From an uncultured Ruminococcus sp. (GTDB lineage: Bacteria > Bacillota > Clostridia > Oscillospirales > Acutalibacteraceae), in assembly GCA_902794395.1 (NCBI GenBank), contig CADBHB010000007.1, forward strand, positions 73,966-116,631: a stretch of DNA of 42,666 nt. The letters run 5' to 3'. Shown here piece by piece: positions 1 through 7,133 of the stretch; positions within the stretch are counted from its first letter, which is position 1; the number at the start of each line of letters is the position of its first letter. The notes beneath the pieces were generated by a model, which was not told the DNA's origin, ran no database searches, and saw nothing but the letters and a program-made list of their open reading frames with translations. The translations under genes and the position numbers were made by a program.

Positions 1-120
1 GGTACCGACGAAACCACTCCCACCGGTACTGATGACACCACTCCCACCGGTACCGACGAAACCACTCCCACCGGTACTGACGCTACCACTCCCACCGGTA
101 CCGACGTTCCCAACCCGAGC
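1..120 (+). repeat. 24-bp tandem repeat coding for GTDxTTPT
   Basis: Units begin at 1, 25, 49, 73 and a degenerate fifth at 97, each starting GGTAC(C/T)GA and ending CCACTCCCACC. The first unit is at the window edge, so the array probably extends further left. It encodes the linker repeats of the partial surface protein. Confidence 0.85.
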
Positions 121-336
121 GGTTCCGACGCGACTTCCGCAACTTCTGCTGATACCACCGGTTCAGCGGGCGGATCTACTTCCGATGGCGGAAGCACCTC
201 AGACAGCGGCAACAGCGGCTACTCCGGCAACAACGGAGCTGTACAGACCGGTAACGCTTCCATGGCGCTTATCATTCTGCTTGTCCTTGTTTCTGCTACC
301 GCAGGCATCTACTTTACCCGTAAAAGAGTAAAATAA
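1..336 (+). CDS. C-terminal part of a surface protein with GTDxTTPT repeats and a wall-sorting-type tail (partial)
   Basis: Reading frame 1 is open from the left edge to a TAA at 334-336, so the start and main domains lie outside the window. It begins with octapeptide repeats of the form GTD(E/D/A)TTPT (about four copies, each 24 bp), a typical extended wall-spanning linker. A Ser/Gly/Thr-rich stretch follows, then NGAVQTGNAS, a hydrophobic segment of about 20 residues and a basic tail (TRKRVK). The same tail layout (NGAIATGQAS, hydrophobic segment, TRRRTQK) closes the protein at 1675-2973, so the two are probably paralogues or share an anchoring route. The VQTG motif resembles a non-canonical sortase signal; a plain membrane anchor is the alternative. 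Function is unknown because the N-terminal domains are missing. A hairpin terminator follows at 364-394. Confidence 0.8.
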   Translation, partial: GTDETTPTGTDDTTPTGTDETTPTGTDATTPTGTDVPNPSGSDATSATSADTTGSAGGSTSDGGSTSDSGNSGYSGNNGAVQTGNASMALIILLVLVSATAGIYFTRKRVK

Positions 337-363
337 TTGCTTAAATAAACCAAACTGAGTTTT

Positions 364-394
364 CCTCCGGGGGATTTCCCCCGGAGGTTTTGTT
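364..394 (+). terminator. Intrinsic terminator of the partial surface-protein gene
   Basis: A perfect 10-bp stem (CCTCCGGGGG, 364-373; CCCCCGGAGG, 378-387) with a 4-nt ATTT loop is followed by TTTTGTT. Confidence 0.85.
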
Positions 395-442
395 ATGTGC
401 CGGAATATGTCGGAATTTTCAGAAAATCATCACATTAAAAAG

Positions 443-471
443 TTGAATTTTCAATTCAAATCATATATAAT
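443..471 (+). promoter_or_regulatory. Sigma-A-type promoter of the cohesin-like gene at 549
   Basis: TTGAAT at 443-448 and TATAAT at 466-471 are separated by 17 bp. Transcription would start near 478, giving a leader of about 70 nt that contains the conserved hairpin at 492-524. Confidence 0.7.
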
Positions 472-491
472 ATATACATACAACACAGCAT

Positions 492-524
492 GATCCGCCG
501 ACCGAGCCGCGCGGTATCGCCTTA
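492..524 (+). promoter_or_regulatory. Leader hairpin, GCGGTATCGCCTTA family, copy 1
   Basis: GATCCGC (492-498), 12 nt, then GCGGTATCGCCTTA (511-524). CCGC pairs with GCGG and GAT with ATC around one bulged T. The same 14-base 3' arm precedes the genes at 3476 and 35971. Here the terminal CCTTA (520-524) could also pair with TAAGG (535-539), which overlaps the ribosome site, so alternative folding could affect translation. Ligand or binding protein is unknown; I do not recognise it as a named riboswitch. Confidence 0.5.
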
Positions 525-548
525 AAATCTTATATAAGGATTGAAACT

Positions 549-1415
549 ATGAAAAAGCTTTTGACTCAAATGGCATCCCTTTGCATAGCGCTTGTTCTGC
601 TTGCCTCGTCTTCGGTGATGATGGCTTTCGCGGAAGAGGGCGGTTTATCCGTCAACGGCGAGGATCAGGTTGATGTCGGCGAAACAATGACCTATACTCT
701 GTATCTCAGTGAAGCCACCGAGCCTATAGTCGGATTTCAGATTTATATTTTCTATGATGACGAATATCTTGAGTATCAAAAGGACAGTCTAACCTTTGAA
801 AAATTCAGCGTGGTTTTCTACAATGAGGATATTCCCGGAAAGATCCCCATGAATTGTTCTCAGATTATGGATATGCCCGTTTTCGCGCAAAAGACTCAGT
901 TCGTTTCAGCTGATTTCAAGGTGCTCAAGCCGGGCAAGGCGAATATCAAATACTATGTTACCGACCTTTACGGCGAGGACATGACCTACCTTAAGAGCTA
1001 CACCTTTACATATTCGCTGAAGGTGGGGGACAAGACCATAGTTGATGACAAGACTCCTCCGCTCGACACTCGCAAGGAGATCCAAGAAAGCTACGGCGGC
1101 GACTTTATCAACTACGGCGACGGTATGGGCGAGGTTAACAGCCCTAAGGAAGAAGCTCACCGTGAAATGGTTGAGGAGAACGGCTCGCTTGTGCCTTATA
1201 TCAGGTCCGCGGTACAGTCGTATACAGAGGTCGTTCCCGGCACCGCCAAGGAAAAAAGCTGGTTTGCTAAAAACCGACTTGTTATTATCATTGTTCTGGC
1301 GCTGCTTCTCGGCGCTGTCGTGGCATCTGTAGTTTTCGTAGTGTTAGGCAGGAACAAGTCCGATATGTCTAAGTCCGCAAAAAAGAGTGATACCGGCAAA
1401 GGACCCGATATTTAA
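549..1415 (+). CDS. Secreted, membrane-anchored protein with a cohesin-like domain
   Basis: 288 residues. A signal peptide occupies about residues 1-28 (cleavage near AFA-EE). Residues about 32-160 form a beta-rich domain of cohesin type: a VGETMTYTLYL strand, GFQIYIFYDDEYLEY (compare the cohesin pattern of a hydrophobic strand followed by YDP and VLE) and SADFKVLKPGKANIKY. A charged spacer of about 80 residues leads to a membrane segment at about 244-267 and a 21-residue charged cytoplasmic tail. It would display the cohesin-like domain close to the membrane. The ATG at 549 is preceded by AAGGA at 536-540. The gene has its own promoter and terminator and sits between two genes for proteins with sorting-type tails. 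Whether it binds dockerins is inference; the fold could serve another adhesion role. Confidence 0.7.
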   Translation: MKKLLTQMASLCIALVLLASSSVMMAFAEEGGLSVNGEDQVDVGETMTYTLYLSEATEPIVGFQIYIFYDDEYLEYQKDSLTFEKFSVVFYNEDIPGKIPMNCSQIMDMPVFAQKTQFVSADFKVLKPGKANIKYYVTDLYGEDMTYLKSYTFTYSLKVGDKTIVDDKTPPLDTRKEIQESYGGDFINYGDGMGEVNSPKEEAHREMVEENGSLVPYIRSAVQSYTEVVPGTAKEKSWFAKNRLVIIIVLALLLGAVVASVVFVVLGRNKSDMSKSAKKSDTGKGPDI

Positions 1416-1439
1416 AAATAGGTTTTTCTTTGCTTTTCC

Positions 1440-1475
1440 CGCACAGTCGGCGTTTTGTCCGGCTGTGCGTTTTTT
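1440..1475 (+). terminator. Intrinsic terminator after the 549 gene
   Basis: CGCACAG-T-CGG (1440-1450) pairs with CCG-G-CTGTGCG (ending 1469) and is followed by six T residues (1470-1475). Confidence 0.8.
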
Positions 1476-1605
1476 ACTGCCTTCGGTTATCGGGGTTTTC
1501 GACAGTAACTGCATATTTTTAGGTTTTAAAGTGTTGATTACACAATCTGACAGGTTTCTTATTGATTTTTTGTCATTTTTTCCAAAACAATATTTTGCTT
1601 ACCGC

Positions 1606-1634
1606 TTGATTTTTATAATTCTTTGTTATATAAT
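1606..1634 (+). promoter_or_regulatory. Promoter of the 1675 gene
   Basis: TTGATT at 1606-1611 and a perfect TATAAT at 1629-1634 with a 17-bp spacer. The ribosome site GGAGG (1663-1667) precedes ATG 1675. Confidence 0.75.
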
Positions 1635-1674
1635 GTTAGTAACCGAAATTCGGAAAATAAATGGAGGAATTAAT

Positions 1675-2973
1675 ATGAAAAAGTTATTCAGTATCGTTCT
1701 TGCCGGTACAATGGCTGCTTCCATGATGGCTGTAAGCGCTATGAGCGTTTCTGCCGATGAGGAGCTGGCTCCCGGCGGATTCGGCGTATTGGGCGAATAC
1801 AAACCCACAGACGGCGTAAATACCAATCGTCTGCTGTTCGCTATGCCCGGTGCGTGGCAGAACGACACCACTAAGAAAGAACAGTGCGGCGGAGCTGCAG
1901 GTATCTACTGGTGGTCAGGTTACGACACCCCCGATAACGTTGCGGGCGGTCACGGTTGGCCGGGCTACAAGGCAAAGCAAGTAGCTGAAGAAGGCGTAGA
2001 GAACCTCTTTGAGATCGACGTTCCCTCTTACGGCAACGGCGAAACCGGTAACGCTACTCAGATCATCTGGGACAACTACCTCGACGGCGGTATGGAAAGA
2101 GATCCCGCAAAGAACCCCTTCTATGATGCTGCTGCTCAGACCAGAGATTTCCCCGGTCAGTATTATTCCAGAACCGACGAGCATTCTACCTATGACATTC
2201 TGTTCAGATACATCTACAAGCTTGCTTTCCAGCAGGCAGGTGTAGAAGGTGCCGATGATCTCGACATCAACGCGGACAGCTTCTGGGAAGCTGCCAACAA
2301 GCTGGCAGCTGAAGCTAATGGTGCGGATTGGGACAGCCTGAGCGGCGATGAAAAGACCTTCCAGGTTGATAACTTCCTCGACGACAATGGCGTTGATCTC
2401 TCCGCGTTTGGCGACTATGCTTCCAACTTCTTCAACGAGGACCTCGTTGGTGAAGATGACCTTTATCCCAGAGAAGAGAGCCAGGGTTTTGGTGAGTCCT
2501 TCCACTTCAACAACATGGTATTCGTAGTAAGCTTCGATCCCGACAAGATGCAGGCAAGCCCCGTAAGCGGCAAGATCGGCTTTGACGGTGACTTCTACTT
2601 CTACTATGGCGGCGGCGAGTACGGCTCATGGCCCACCAAGGAACTCAATGAAGAGATGAAGGGCGTTAGCGGCAACTTTATGAGCGACGCTTATTGGAAG
2701 TCCAAGATGGGAGACCTCAGCATCCCCTCAACTCCTACCAGTACGGATGGCGGCAACAGCGGCGGTAAGAAAGATGGCACTACCACTGTTCCTGCTCCCA
2801 GCGGCACCGACGCAGGTTCTTCCACCAGCGATACTGCTAACGGCAGCAACTCTTCCAACAACTCCAACGGCGCGATCGCGACCGGTCAGGCTTCTCTGGC
2901 TGTTATCGTATTCATCGTTCTCGTTGCAGGTATCGGCGCAGTGATCTTCACTCGCAGAAGAACTCAGAAATAA
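1675..2973 (+). CDS. Secreted surface protein, starch-binding-like, with xxTG-type C-terminal sorting tail
   Basis: 432 residues from ATG 1675. The frame is open further upstream, but only this ATG has a signal peptide directly behind it and a GGAGG site. Signal peptide about 1-27 (SVSA-DE). Residues 28-345 form one large domain with many aromatics. Its start (LLFAMPGAW..., HGWPGYKAK, then LFEIDVP and a strand ending IIWDN) follows the order of elements in the CBM26-like repeats of the amylase at 18046 (WPG, then a VP/IP strand, then IIFNNG), but with a long insertion. A later block (FHFNNMVFVVSFDPDKM, FYFYYGGGEYGSWP) is also aromatic-rich. A Ser/Gly/Thr linker leads to IATG near residues 401-404, a hydrophobic segment and TRRRTQK. 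I infer a surface polysaccharide, probably starch, binder; no catalytic motif is visible. Codon use looks biased, as in a well-expressed gene. Confidence 0.65.
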   Translation: MKKLFSIVLAGTMAASMMAVSAMSVSADEELAPGGFGVLGEYKPTDGVNTNRLLFAMPGAWQNDTTKKEQCGGAAGIYWWSGYDTPDNVAGGHGWPGYKAKQVAEEGVENLFEIDVPSYGNGETGNATQIIWDNYLDGGMERDPAKNPFYDAAAQTRDFPGQYYSRTDEHSTYDILFRYIYKLAFQQAGVEGADDLDINADSFWEAANKLAAEANGADWDSLSGDEKTFQVDNFLDDNGVDLSAFGDYASNFFNEDLVGEDDLYPREESQGFGESFHFNNMVFVVSFDPDKMQASPVSGKIGFDGDFYFYYGGGEYGSWPTKELNEEMKGVSGNFMSDAYWKSKMGDLSIPSTPTSTDGGNSGGKKDGTTTVPAPSGTDAGSSTSDTANGSNSSNNSNGAIATGQASLAVIVFIVLVAGIGAVIFTRRRTQK

Positions 2974-2984
2974 TCAGATGATTT

Positions 2985-3015
2985 AAAAGGCTGTCTCTAA
3001 GGAGGCAGCCTTTTT
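2985..3015 (+). terminator. Intrinsic terminator after the 1675 gene
   Basis: AAAAGGCTG (2985-2993) pairs with CAGCCTTTT, with further pairing inside the hairpin; the run of T ends at 3015. Confidence 0.85.
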
Positions 3016-3373
3016 GCGTGACGGGGTAGCGTGGGTAATAAACCATGCTTTGCAGTGGGCGACACGGCTGCCGCCGGTCCTTTCTTTGCCCGCCTTCGCG
3101 CTGCGGCGGTCAATACAGCCTTTAGCGCCCACTAAAGGTTGTAGCAGATGTAGCAGGTAAATATGTTGATTTCTATATATTTCTCTTTTATAGAGTTTAA
3201 TGATTTTATCTGCTACACCTGCTACATAAAAGCTTATTGAACTCACTGTCGAGCTTGTGCCCAAAAACTATCGCGGCAGTGCCCTTACCGTTGATGAAGC
3301 TTTATTCTAATGCGAAGTCCTTAAAAGGCGGAGTGATGCAACGCTCCGTTGCCCTACGGGCGCTTGCTTTTGC
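3016..3373. other. Non-coding stretch with a long inverted repeat and a possible gene remnant
   Basis: No convincing gene. It contains a 22-nt inverted repeat (3140-3161 and 3205-3226) built from doubled TGTAGCAG units. Before the promoter at 3374, 3238-3309 reads as a short open segment ending PKNYRGSALTVDEALF and a stop, without a start or ribosome site. This looks like the tail of a decayed gene. An open frame on the minus strand (2983-3264) has no ribosome site and overlaps the terminator, so I do not call it. Confidence 0.45.
3140..3226. repeat. Inverted repeat of TGTAGCAG doublets
   Basis: The left arm is 3140-3161 and the right arm 3205-3226. They pair at 20 of 22 positions, plus one G-T and one A-C, around a 43-nt AT-rich loop. 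Each arm holds two tandem TGTAGCAG-type units. Confidence 0.8.
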
Positions 3374-3403
3374 TTGACTTTGGCGGTGTCGTTGTAGTAT
3401 AAT
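3374..3403 (+). promoter_or_regulatory. Promoter of the cohesin-like gene at 3476
   Basis: TTGACT (3374-3379) and TATAAT (3398-3403), spacer 18 bp. The expected start, near 3410, falls at the first base of the conserved leader hairpin, so the hairpin would form the very 5' end of the transcript. Confidence 0.75.
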
Positions 3404-3409
3404 ATAATT

Positions 3410-3450
3410 TAAGGCGAAACCGCACACCCGAATCAGGCGGTATTGCCTTA
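3410..3450 (+). promoter_or_regulatory. Leader hairpin, GCGGTATCGCCTTA family, copy 2
   Basis: TAAGGCGAAACCGC (3410-3423) and GCGGTATTGCCTTA (3437-3450) form a 14-bp stem with one mismatch and one G-T pair around a 13-nt loop. It ends 15 nt before the GGAGG ribosome site at 3466-3470. It is the most complete stem of the three related leaders (others at 492-524 and 35921-35954). Confidence 0.55.
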
Positions 3451-3475
3451 ATGATAAGTTGTTACGGAGGTATGT

Positions 3476-4510
3476 ATGATGTCAAAAATAGCGCCGCGTC
3501 TGATTTTGACCCTGCTCATGGCAGCCTCATTTCTGTTTTGCTCTTTGTCTGCTGTCGGCGCCGAGGAGACAGACGCGCCGAAAGCCTCCGAAACAAGCTC
3601 TCTGCCGAACGCCACGGGCGAAAGCGACCTGAGCTTCGCGGGGGACAATATGACGCCTGTCCTGCCTTCGGGCGCGGACTTAGGCGACTCCATTAAAAGA
3701 GAATCTCCGCAGCTTTCCAAGTCTGCGGTGCCTGTGCTGACAGTAAATGCCATCTCAAATTATTTCGGCAAGGCTTACGCCGAGTATAACGAGTACACCA
3801 AAGAGGTCATTGTTTCTTATCGCCTCAAGGCTTCAAAGCGGCTGATGTCCGCCGACTGGACGCTGACCTACGACGAAACCGTGCTCGGCATCGACCCGAA
3901 CAAGAACTCGGTTGAGTCGATCTGCCCCACGATAGGTAAAGACGCGCTGGTCGATTTTGACGAGGAGGGCATGGTCTCGCTGTACGCCACCAGCCTTGAT
4001 CTCTATGATTTTTCCGCCCATGAAACGGTGTTCGCGCAGATAGTCTTTGACGTCAAGGAGCTAAACATAGAGGAGCCTGAGATAACAAAGGTCGATCTTA
4101 CCGTAAACAACCTTTGGGTATCGGAGCCGAATCCCGCCACGGGCAAGGCGATCCCGGGCAAGGAGATAGTTTTGGTTTCTCACAGCGAGGTCATCGAGAA
4201 CGACAAAACCGAAAGCGTGCTGGTTTCCAAGGTGACGTCGCTGACCAGTTCTACCTTCAACGAGCTGGACTATACTCGCGCCTCGGCAGATCAGGCTGTT
4301 TCTGTCGCCACTACGGCAGCCACCACCGCGCCTCCGCCTCCGCCGAAGCCGGTCGCCACTCAGCCTCAGCCTCCGCAGGATCCCAAGAAGGAAGCCCGCA
4401 TTTGGGTGCAGACTGGCAAGTGGTACATGGCGACATTGATACTGGGCGTGCTGTTTGCCTGTTCTACAGTGCTGTTTGTAATGCGCAAACGCGATATTTA
4501 TGATGATTGA
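3476..4510 (+). CDS. Secreted, membrane-anchored protein with a cohesin-like domain related to that of the amylase
   Basis: 344 residues. GGAGG at 3466-3470 serves ATG 3476 or 3479. A signal peptide (about 1-30, ending SAVGA) is followed by a low-complexity stretch. At residues about 85-240 is a domain that aligns with residues 840-990 of the amylase at 18046: both have SN(Y/F)F near the start, a VxYxLxxxK strand, then (A/T)DWxLTYD(E/N)TVL, a late VFDVK/VTFKVLK strand, a DL strand and EVIEN/EIVEN at the end. A Thr/Pro-rich linker (with PPPPPPK) leads to a membrane segment at about 316-336 and a short RKRDIYDD tail. The domain resembles cohesins, so the protein may dock extracellular enzymes at the membrane; this is inference. 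It has its own promoter and terminator. Confidence 0.7.
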   Translation: MMSKIAPRLILTLLMAASFLFCSLSAVGAEETDAPKASETSSLPNATGESDLSFAGDNMTPVLPSGADLGDSIKRESPQLSKSAVPVLTVNAISNYFGKAYAEYNEYTKEVIVSYRLKASKRLMSADWTLTYDETVLGIDPNKNSVESICPTIGKDALVDFDEEGMVSLYATSLDLYDFSAHETVFAQIVFDVKELNIEEPEITKVDLTVNNLWVSEPNPATGKAIPGKEIVLVSHSEVIENDKTESVLVSKVTSLTSSTFNELDYTRASADQAVSVATTAATTAPPPPPKPVATQPQPPQDPKKEARIWVQTGKWYMATLILGVLFACSTVLFVMRKRDIYDD

Positions 4511-4693
4511 TATATTTTATACTAAACTCAAATAAAAAACAGACAATCTTTGCGGTCTATTTTCCGCAATACTTCGTTGTCGTCCTTGCAAGGTGCCAGC
4601 CTTGCGGCGTCCTTCGCCTCGTCTTGCGAAAAATATCCTCGCAAATCTTTGTCCACTTTTTATCTGAGATTAGTATTAGTTTTCCGAAAAAGC
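4511..4693. other. Intergenic stretch with small hairpins
   Basis: No gene is supported. TTGCGG and CCGCAA pair across 8 nt near 4548-4568, and CTTGCAAGG / CCTTGCGG follow near 4588-4615. The layout suggests a dispersed intergenic repeat, which one window cannot prove. Confidence 0.3.
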
Positions 4694-4720
4694 AAACGGA
4701 CGGCGGGTGCCGTCCGTTTT
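4694..4720 (+). terminator. Intrinsic terminator, plus strand
   Basis: AAACGGACGGC (4694-4704) pairs with GCCGTCCGTTT (4709-4719), with T residues at the end of the stem. It probably ends transcripts from the 3476 gene. Confidence 0.75.
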
Positions 4721-4731
4721 CACGTAAAATG

Positions 4732-4757
4732 AAAAAGGGCTGAAAGCTCAGCCCTTT
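4732..4757 (-). terminator. Intrinsic terminator of rpmB
   Basis: AAAGGGCTGA (4734-4743) and TCAGCCCTTT (4748-4757) form a perfect 10-bp stem; on the minus strand a U-run follows (complement of 4732-4736). Confidence 0.85.
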
Positions 4758-4771
4758 AAGATGTAAATTGA

Positions 4772-4960
4772 TTAGTTAGCTCTGGTAACCTTACCTGAAC
4801 GCAAGCAACGGGTGCAAGCATATACGCGCTTCGGTGAACCGTCAACAATAGCCTTAACACGCTGTACGTTGGGCTTCCAGGTTCTGTTGGAACGTCTGTG
4901 AGAGTGAGATACCTTGATGCCGAATTTTACATCCTTACCGCAGAATTCACATTTTGCCAT
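4772..4960 (-). CDS. rpmB: 50S ribosomal protein L28
   Basis: 62 residues, the usual length for L28, a structural protein of the large ribosomal subunit. The N-terminus MAKCEFCGKD and the region with SHSHRRSNRTWKPN are typical. The cysteine pairs C4/C7 and C49/C52 form the zinc-binding version of the protein. The ATG lies 9 nt after GGAGG on the minus strand. It is a single-gene unit with a near-consensus promoter (5008-5036) and a strong terminator, and it is divergent from the M50 protease operon. Confidence 0.97.
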   Translation of the reverse strand: MAKCEFCGKDVKFGIKVSHSHRRSNRTWKPNVQRVKAIVDGSPKRVYACTRCLRSGKVTRAN

Positions 4961-5007
4961 GCGTCTGCACCTCCTTAATCAAATCAAATAATTTTCCTAA
5001 CTTTGTT

Positions 5008-5036
5008 ATCATACCAGAAAACATGAAAAAAAGCAA
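5008..5036 (-). promoter_or_regulatory. Promoter of rpmB
   Basis: On the minus strand, TTGCTT (5036-5031) and TATGAT (5013-5008) with a 17-bp spacer. Confidence 0.7.
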
Positions 5037-5072
5037 GAGTTTTTTCAAAATTTCTTTACTTTGTTTTTTATC

Positions 5073-5101
5073 TTGTATTTTGCACTGTTTTGTTATATAA
5101 T
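5073..5101 (+). promoter_or_regulatory. Promoter of the M50-scp-rluB operon
   Basis: TTGTAT (5073-5078) and TATAAT (5096-5101), spacer 17 bp. A second TATAAT at 5112-5117 lacks a good -35 box. Confidence 0.65.
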
Positions 5102-5136
5102 ATATACTAAGTATAATATGTCCGGGAGAGAAAAAT

Positions 5137-5817
5137 ATGCTGTTAACGCTCTTATCAGGCAATATGACTATGCAGCAGGTCTTTGCGCAGATCCTCGCTG
5201 TTATCTTGATCGTGTTTTTGATCCTGCCGTTTCACGAGTGGGCGCATGCCTTTGCGGCTTCCTGTCTGGGAGACAAGGGCATCAAAAACAGGGGCAGGCT
5301 GTCTATCAATCCGCTAAGCCACATCGACATCATCGGCGCTCTTATGCTTCTGTTTGTGGGCTTCGGCTGGGCAAAGCCCGTGCCCGTAGACCCGCGTTAC
5401 TTCAAGCGCCCCAAGCTCGGCATGGCTATCACAGCGCTGGCGGGTCCTCTCGCGAATCTGGTCGCGGCACTGGCGGGCTTGCTTATTTACAACTTCTTCG
5501 CCGTGTTCCATCCGGAGGTGTTGTTTGCATACAACAGGCTTCTTTGGTATTTCTTCAGTTTTTACATCATCGTCAACATCAATCTGGCGGTGTTCAACCT
5601 AATTCCCATCCCGCCGCTCGACGGTTCAAAGGTACTGTTCCTCTTCCTGCCCGACAAGGCGGTGGAGTTTTTCTACCGCTATCAGCAGATATTCTTTGTA
5701 GTGCTGTTTGTGCTGATGTGGCGCGGCGCGTTTACGGGCATCATGTCCAAGTGTACAGGCTGGCTGCTTGAAGGGCTTGATTGGCTCAGCCTGCTGCCTT
5801 ACAAGCCGTTTTTGTAA
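5137..5817 (+). CDS. Site-2-protease-type membrane metallopeptidase (family M50)
   Basis: 226 residues, multi-spanning. The zinc motif HEWAH (H33, E34, H37) lies in the first membrane segment, and the third ligand is in the second signature, NLIPIPPLDGSK (D162). This is the compact, PDZ-less form common just upstream of scpA in Firmicutes. It should cleave within the membrane, but its substrate is unknown. Start ATG 5137 follows GGGAG at 5124-5128. It begins a tight plus-strand operon: scpA starts 9 bp after its stop. Confidence 0.9.
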   Translation: MLLTLLSGNMTMQQVFAQILAVILIVFLILPFHEWAHAFAASCLGDKGIKNRGRLSINPLSHIDIIGALMLLFVGFGWAKPVPVDPRYFKRPKLGMAITALAGPLANLVAALAGLLIYNFFAVFHPEVLFAYNRLLWYFFSFYIIVNINLAVFNLIPIPPLDGSKVLFLFLPDKAVEFFYRYQQIFFVVLFVLMWRGAFTGIMSKCTGWLLEGLDWLSLLPYKPFL

Positions 5818-5826
5818 GAGGCGCCT

Positions 5827-6558
5827 ATGGAAACGCAGCAGCTGCAATACAAGCTCCCCGTATTTGAGGGACCGCTTGATCTGCTTTTGACCCTGATTTC
5901 AAAGAATAAGATAGATATTTACGACATCCGCATCTCCGATCTGCTCGACCAGTATATGGAGCAGATCAGCCGCATGCGGGAAAACCAAATGGACATCGCC
6001 TCCGAGTTTTTGACTATGGCTTCGCGGCTGGTTTACATCAAGTCAGTTATGCTTCTGCCTAAGTACGAGGAGGAAGCCGAGGAGCTCAAAAAGGAGCTTA
6101 CCGGACAGCTTTTGGAATACGCGGTTTGCCGCGAGATCGCCGCTAAGCTGGGCGGCATATATGACTTCGACACCTTTTTCCGCGCGGCGTCTCCTGTGGA
6201 GTTTGATCTGACCTACAACCGCAGCCATCCGCCCGAGGACATATCCAAGGCGTATGTAAGCGCAGTCGGCAGGGGAAAGCGGCGTCTGCCGCCGAGCGAA
6301 CAGGCTTTCTCCGGCATAGTAGCGCACAAGATCGTGTCGGTAAACAGCCGCATAATCCAGCTTATGCGCCGCCTTTGGCACGGCAAAAAGCTGGAGTACC
6401 ACGAGATATTTGAGGTGTGCGAGGGCAAGAGCGATTTGGTCGCTACCTTCCTCGCCACACTGGAGCTTGTAAAGGGCAAGCGTATACGCATAGAGGGCGA
6501 GGGCGAGCACGCCGTGGTGCGCATGATAGAGAGAAATGAGGGAGAGCCGAGTGTGTGA
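5827..6558 (+). CDS. scpA: Segregation and condensation protein A
   Basis: 243 residues. ScpA is the kleisin of the bacterial SMC condensin and bridges SMC heads with ScpB during chromosome compaction and segregation. The N-terminal signature (LPVFEGPLDLLLTLI, then the IDIYDI segment) is diagnostic, and the C-terminal winged-helix part (VSVNSRIIQLMRRL, FLATLELVKGKRIRI) is present. Length is normal. It lies between the M50 protease and scpB and overlaps the scpB start by 8 bp, which suggests translational coupling. Confidence 0.96.
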   Translation: METQQLQYKLPVFEGPLDLLLTLISKNKIDIYDIRISDLLDQYMEQISRMRENQMDIASEFLTMASRLVYIKSVMLLPKYEEEAEELKKELTGQLLEYAVCREIAAKLGGIYDFDTFFRAASPVEFDLTYNRSHPPEDISKAYVSAVGRGKRRLPPSEQAFSGIVAHKIVSVNSRIIQLMRRLWHGKKLEYHEIFEVCEGKSDLVATFLATLELVKGKRIRIEGEGEHAVVRMIERNEGEPSV

Positions 6559-7117
6559 ACAGAGCGAAGAAATTAATATCCCCGCCGCGATAGAGGCTAT
6601 TCTGTTCGCGAGCGGCGCATCGGTGGAAACCTCGCGCATCGCGCAGGCGCTGGACATCACCGAAGAGGAGGCGGCGCGGCATATCGCCGCCCTTGCAGAG
6701 GATTATAACAACGCCCAAAGGGGTATAACTATAATAAGACTTAAAAACAGTTACCAGATGGTGGCGCGCAAGGAATACGCGCCGCAGATACGCACGGTCA
6801 TGGACCTGCGGCGCAACACACCGCTGTCGCAGGCGGCGCTTGAGGTGCTGGCGGTGGTCGCCTACAACCAGCCCGTTACCAAGGCGTTCGTAGAGCAGGT
6901 GCGCGGCGTCGATTGCAGCGGCGTCATCGGCAGCTTGACCGCTAAGGATCTGATAGAGGAGAAGGGCAGGCTGGAGCTTCCGGGCAGACCGCTGCTCTAC
7001 GGCACCACCGAAAACTTCCTGCGCTGCTTCAATATCTCCTCGTTGGAGGAGCTGCCTCCGCTTCCCGAAAGCGAGGATGAGCCGCAGGCTGAGCCGAAGC
7101 AGGACGAGGCGGATTAA
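6551..7117 (+). CDS. scpB: Segregation and condensation protein B
   Basis: 188 residues from GTG 6551, which follows GGGAG (6540-6544) and overlaps the end of scpA. An in-frame ATG at 6536 would add five residues but has no ribosome site. The two winged-helix domains of ScpB are visible: IPAAIEAILFASG at the start and the signature ALEVLAVVAYNQPVTKAFVEQVRG. It dimerises and binds ScpA in the SMC complex. The C-terminus is an acidic tail after the GRPLLYGTTENFL motif. Confidence 0.95.
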   Translation: MCEQSEEINIPAAIEAILFASGASVETSRIAQALDITEEEAARHIAALAEDYNNAQRGITIIRLKNSYQMVARKEYAPQIRTVMDLRRNTPLSQAALEVLAVVAYNQPVTKAFVEQVRGVDCSGVIGSLTAKDLIEEKGRLELPGRPLLYGTTENFLRCFNISSLEELPPLPESEDEPQAEPKQDEAD

Positions 7118-7133
7118 CTGACACAGAGGAGGG

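Noticed and set aside
1-120. CRISPR array
   Set aside because: The 24-bp repeats are contiguous, without spacers, and encode a regular GTDxTTPT linker in frame.
1387-1674. N-terminal extension of the 1675 protein
   Set aside because: The frame is open but crosses the terminator at 1440-1475 and the promoter at 1606-1634; the signal peptide and ribosome site fix the start at 1675.
2983-3264. Possible small gene on the minus strand
   Set aside because: It runs into the terminator at 2985-3015, has no ribosome site and crosses an inverted repeat.
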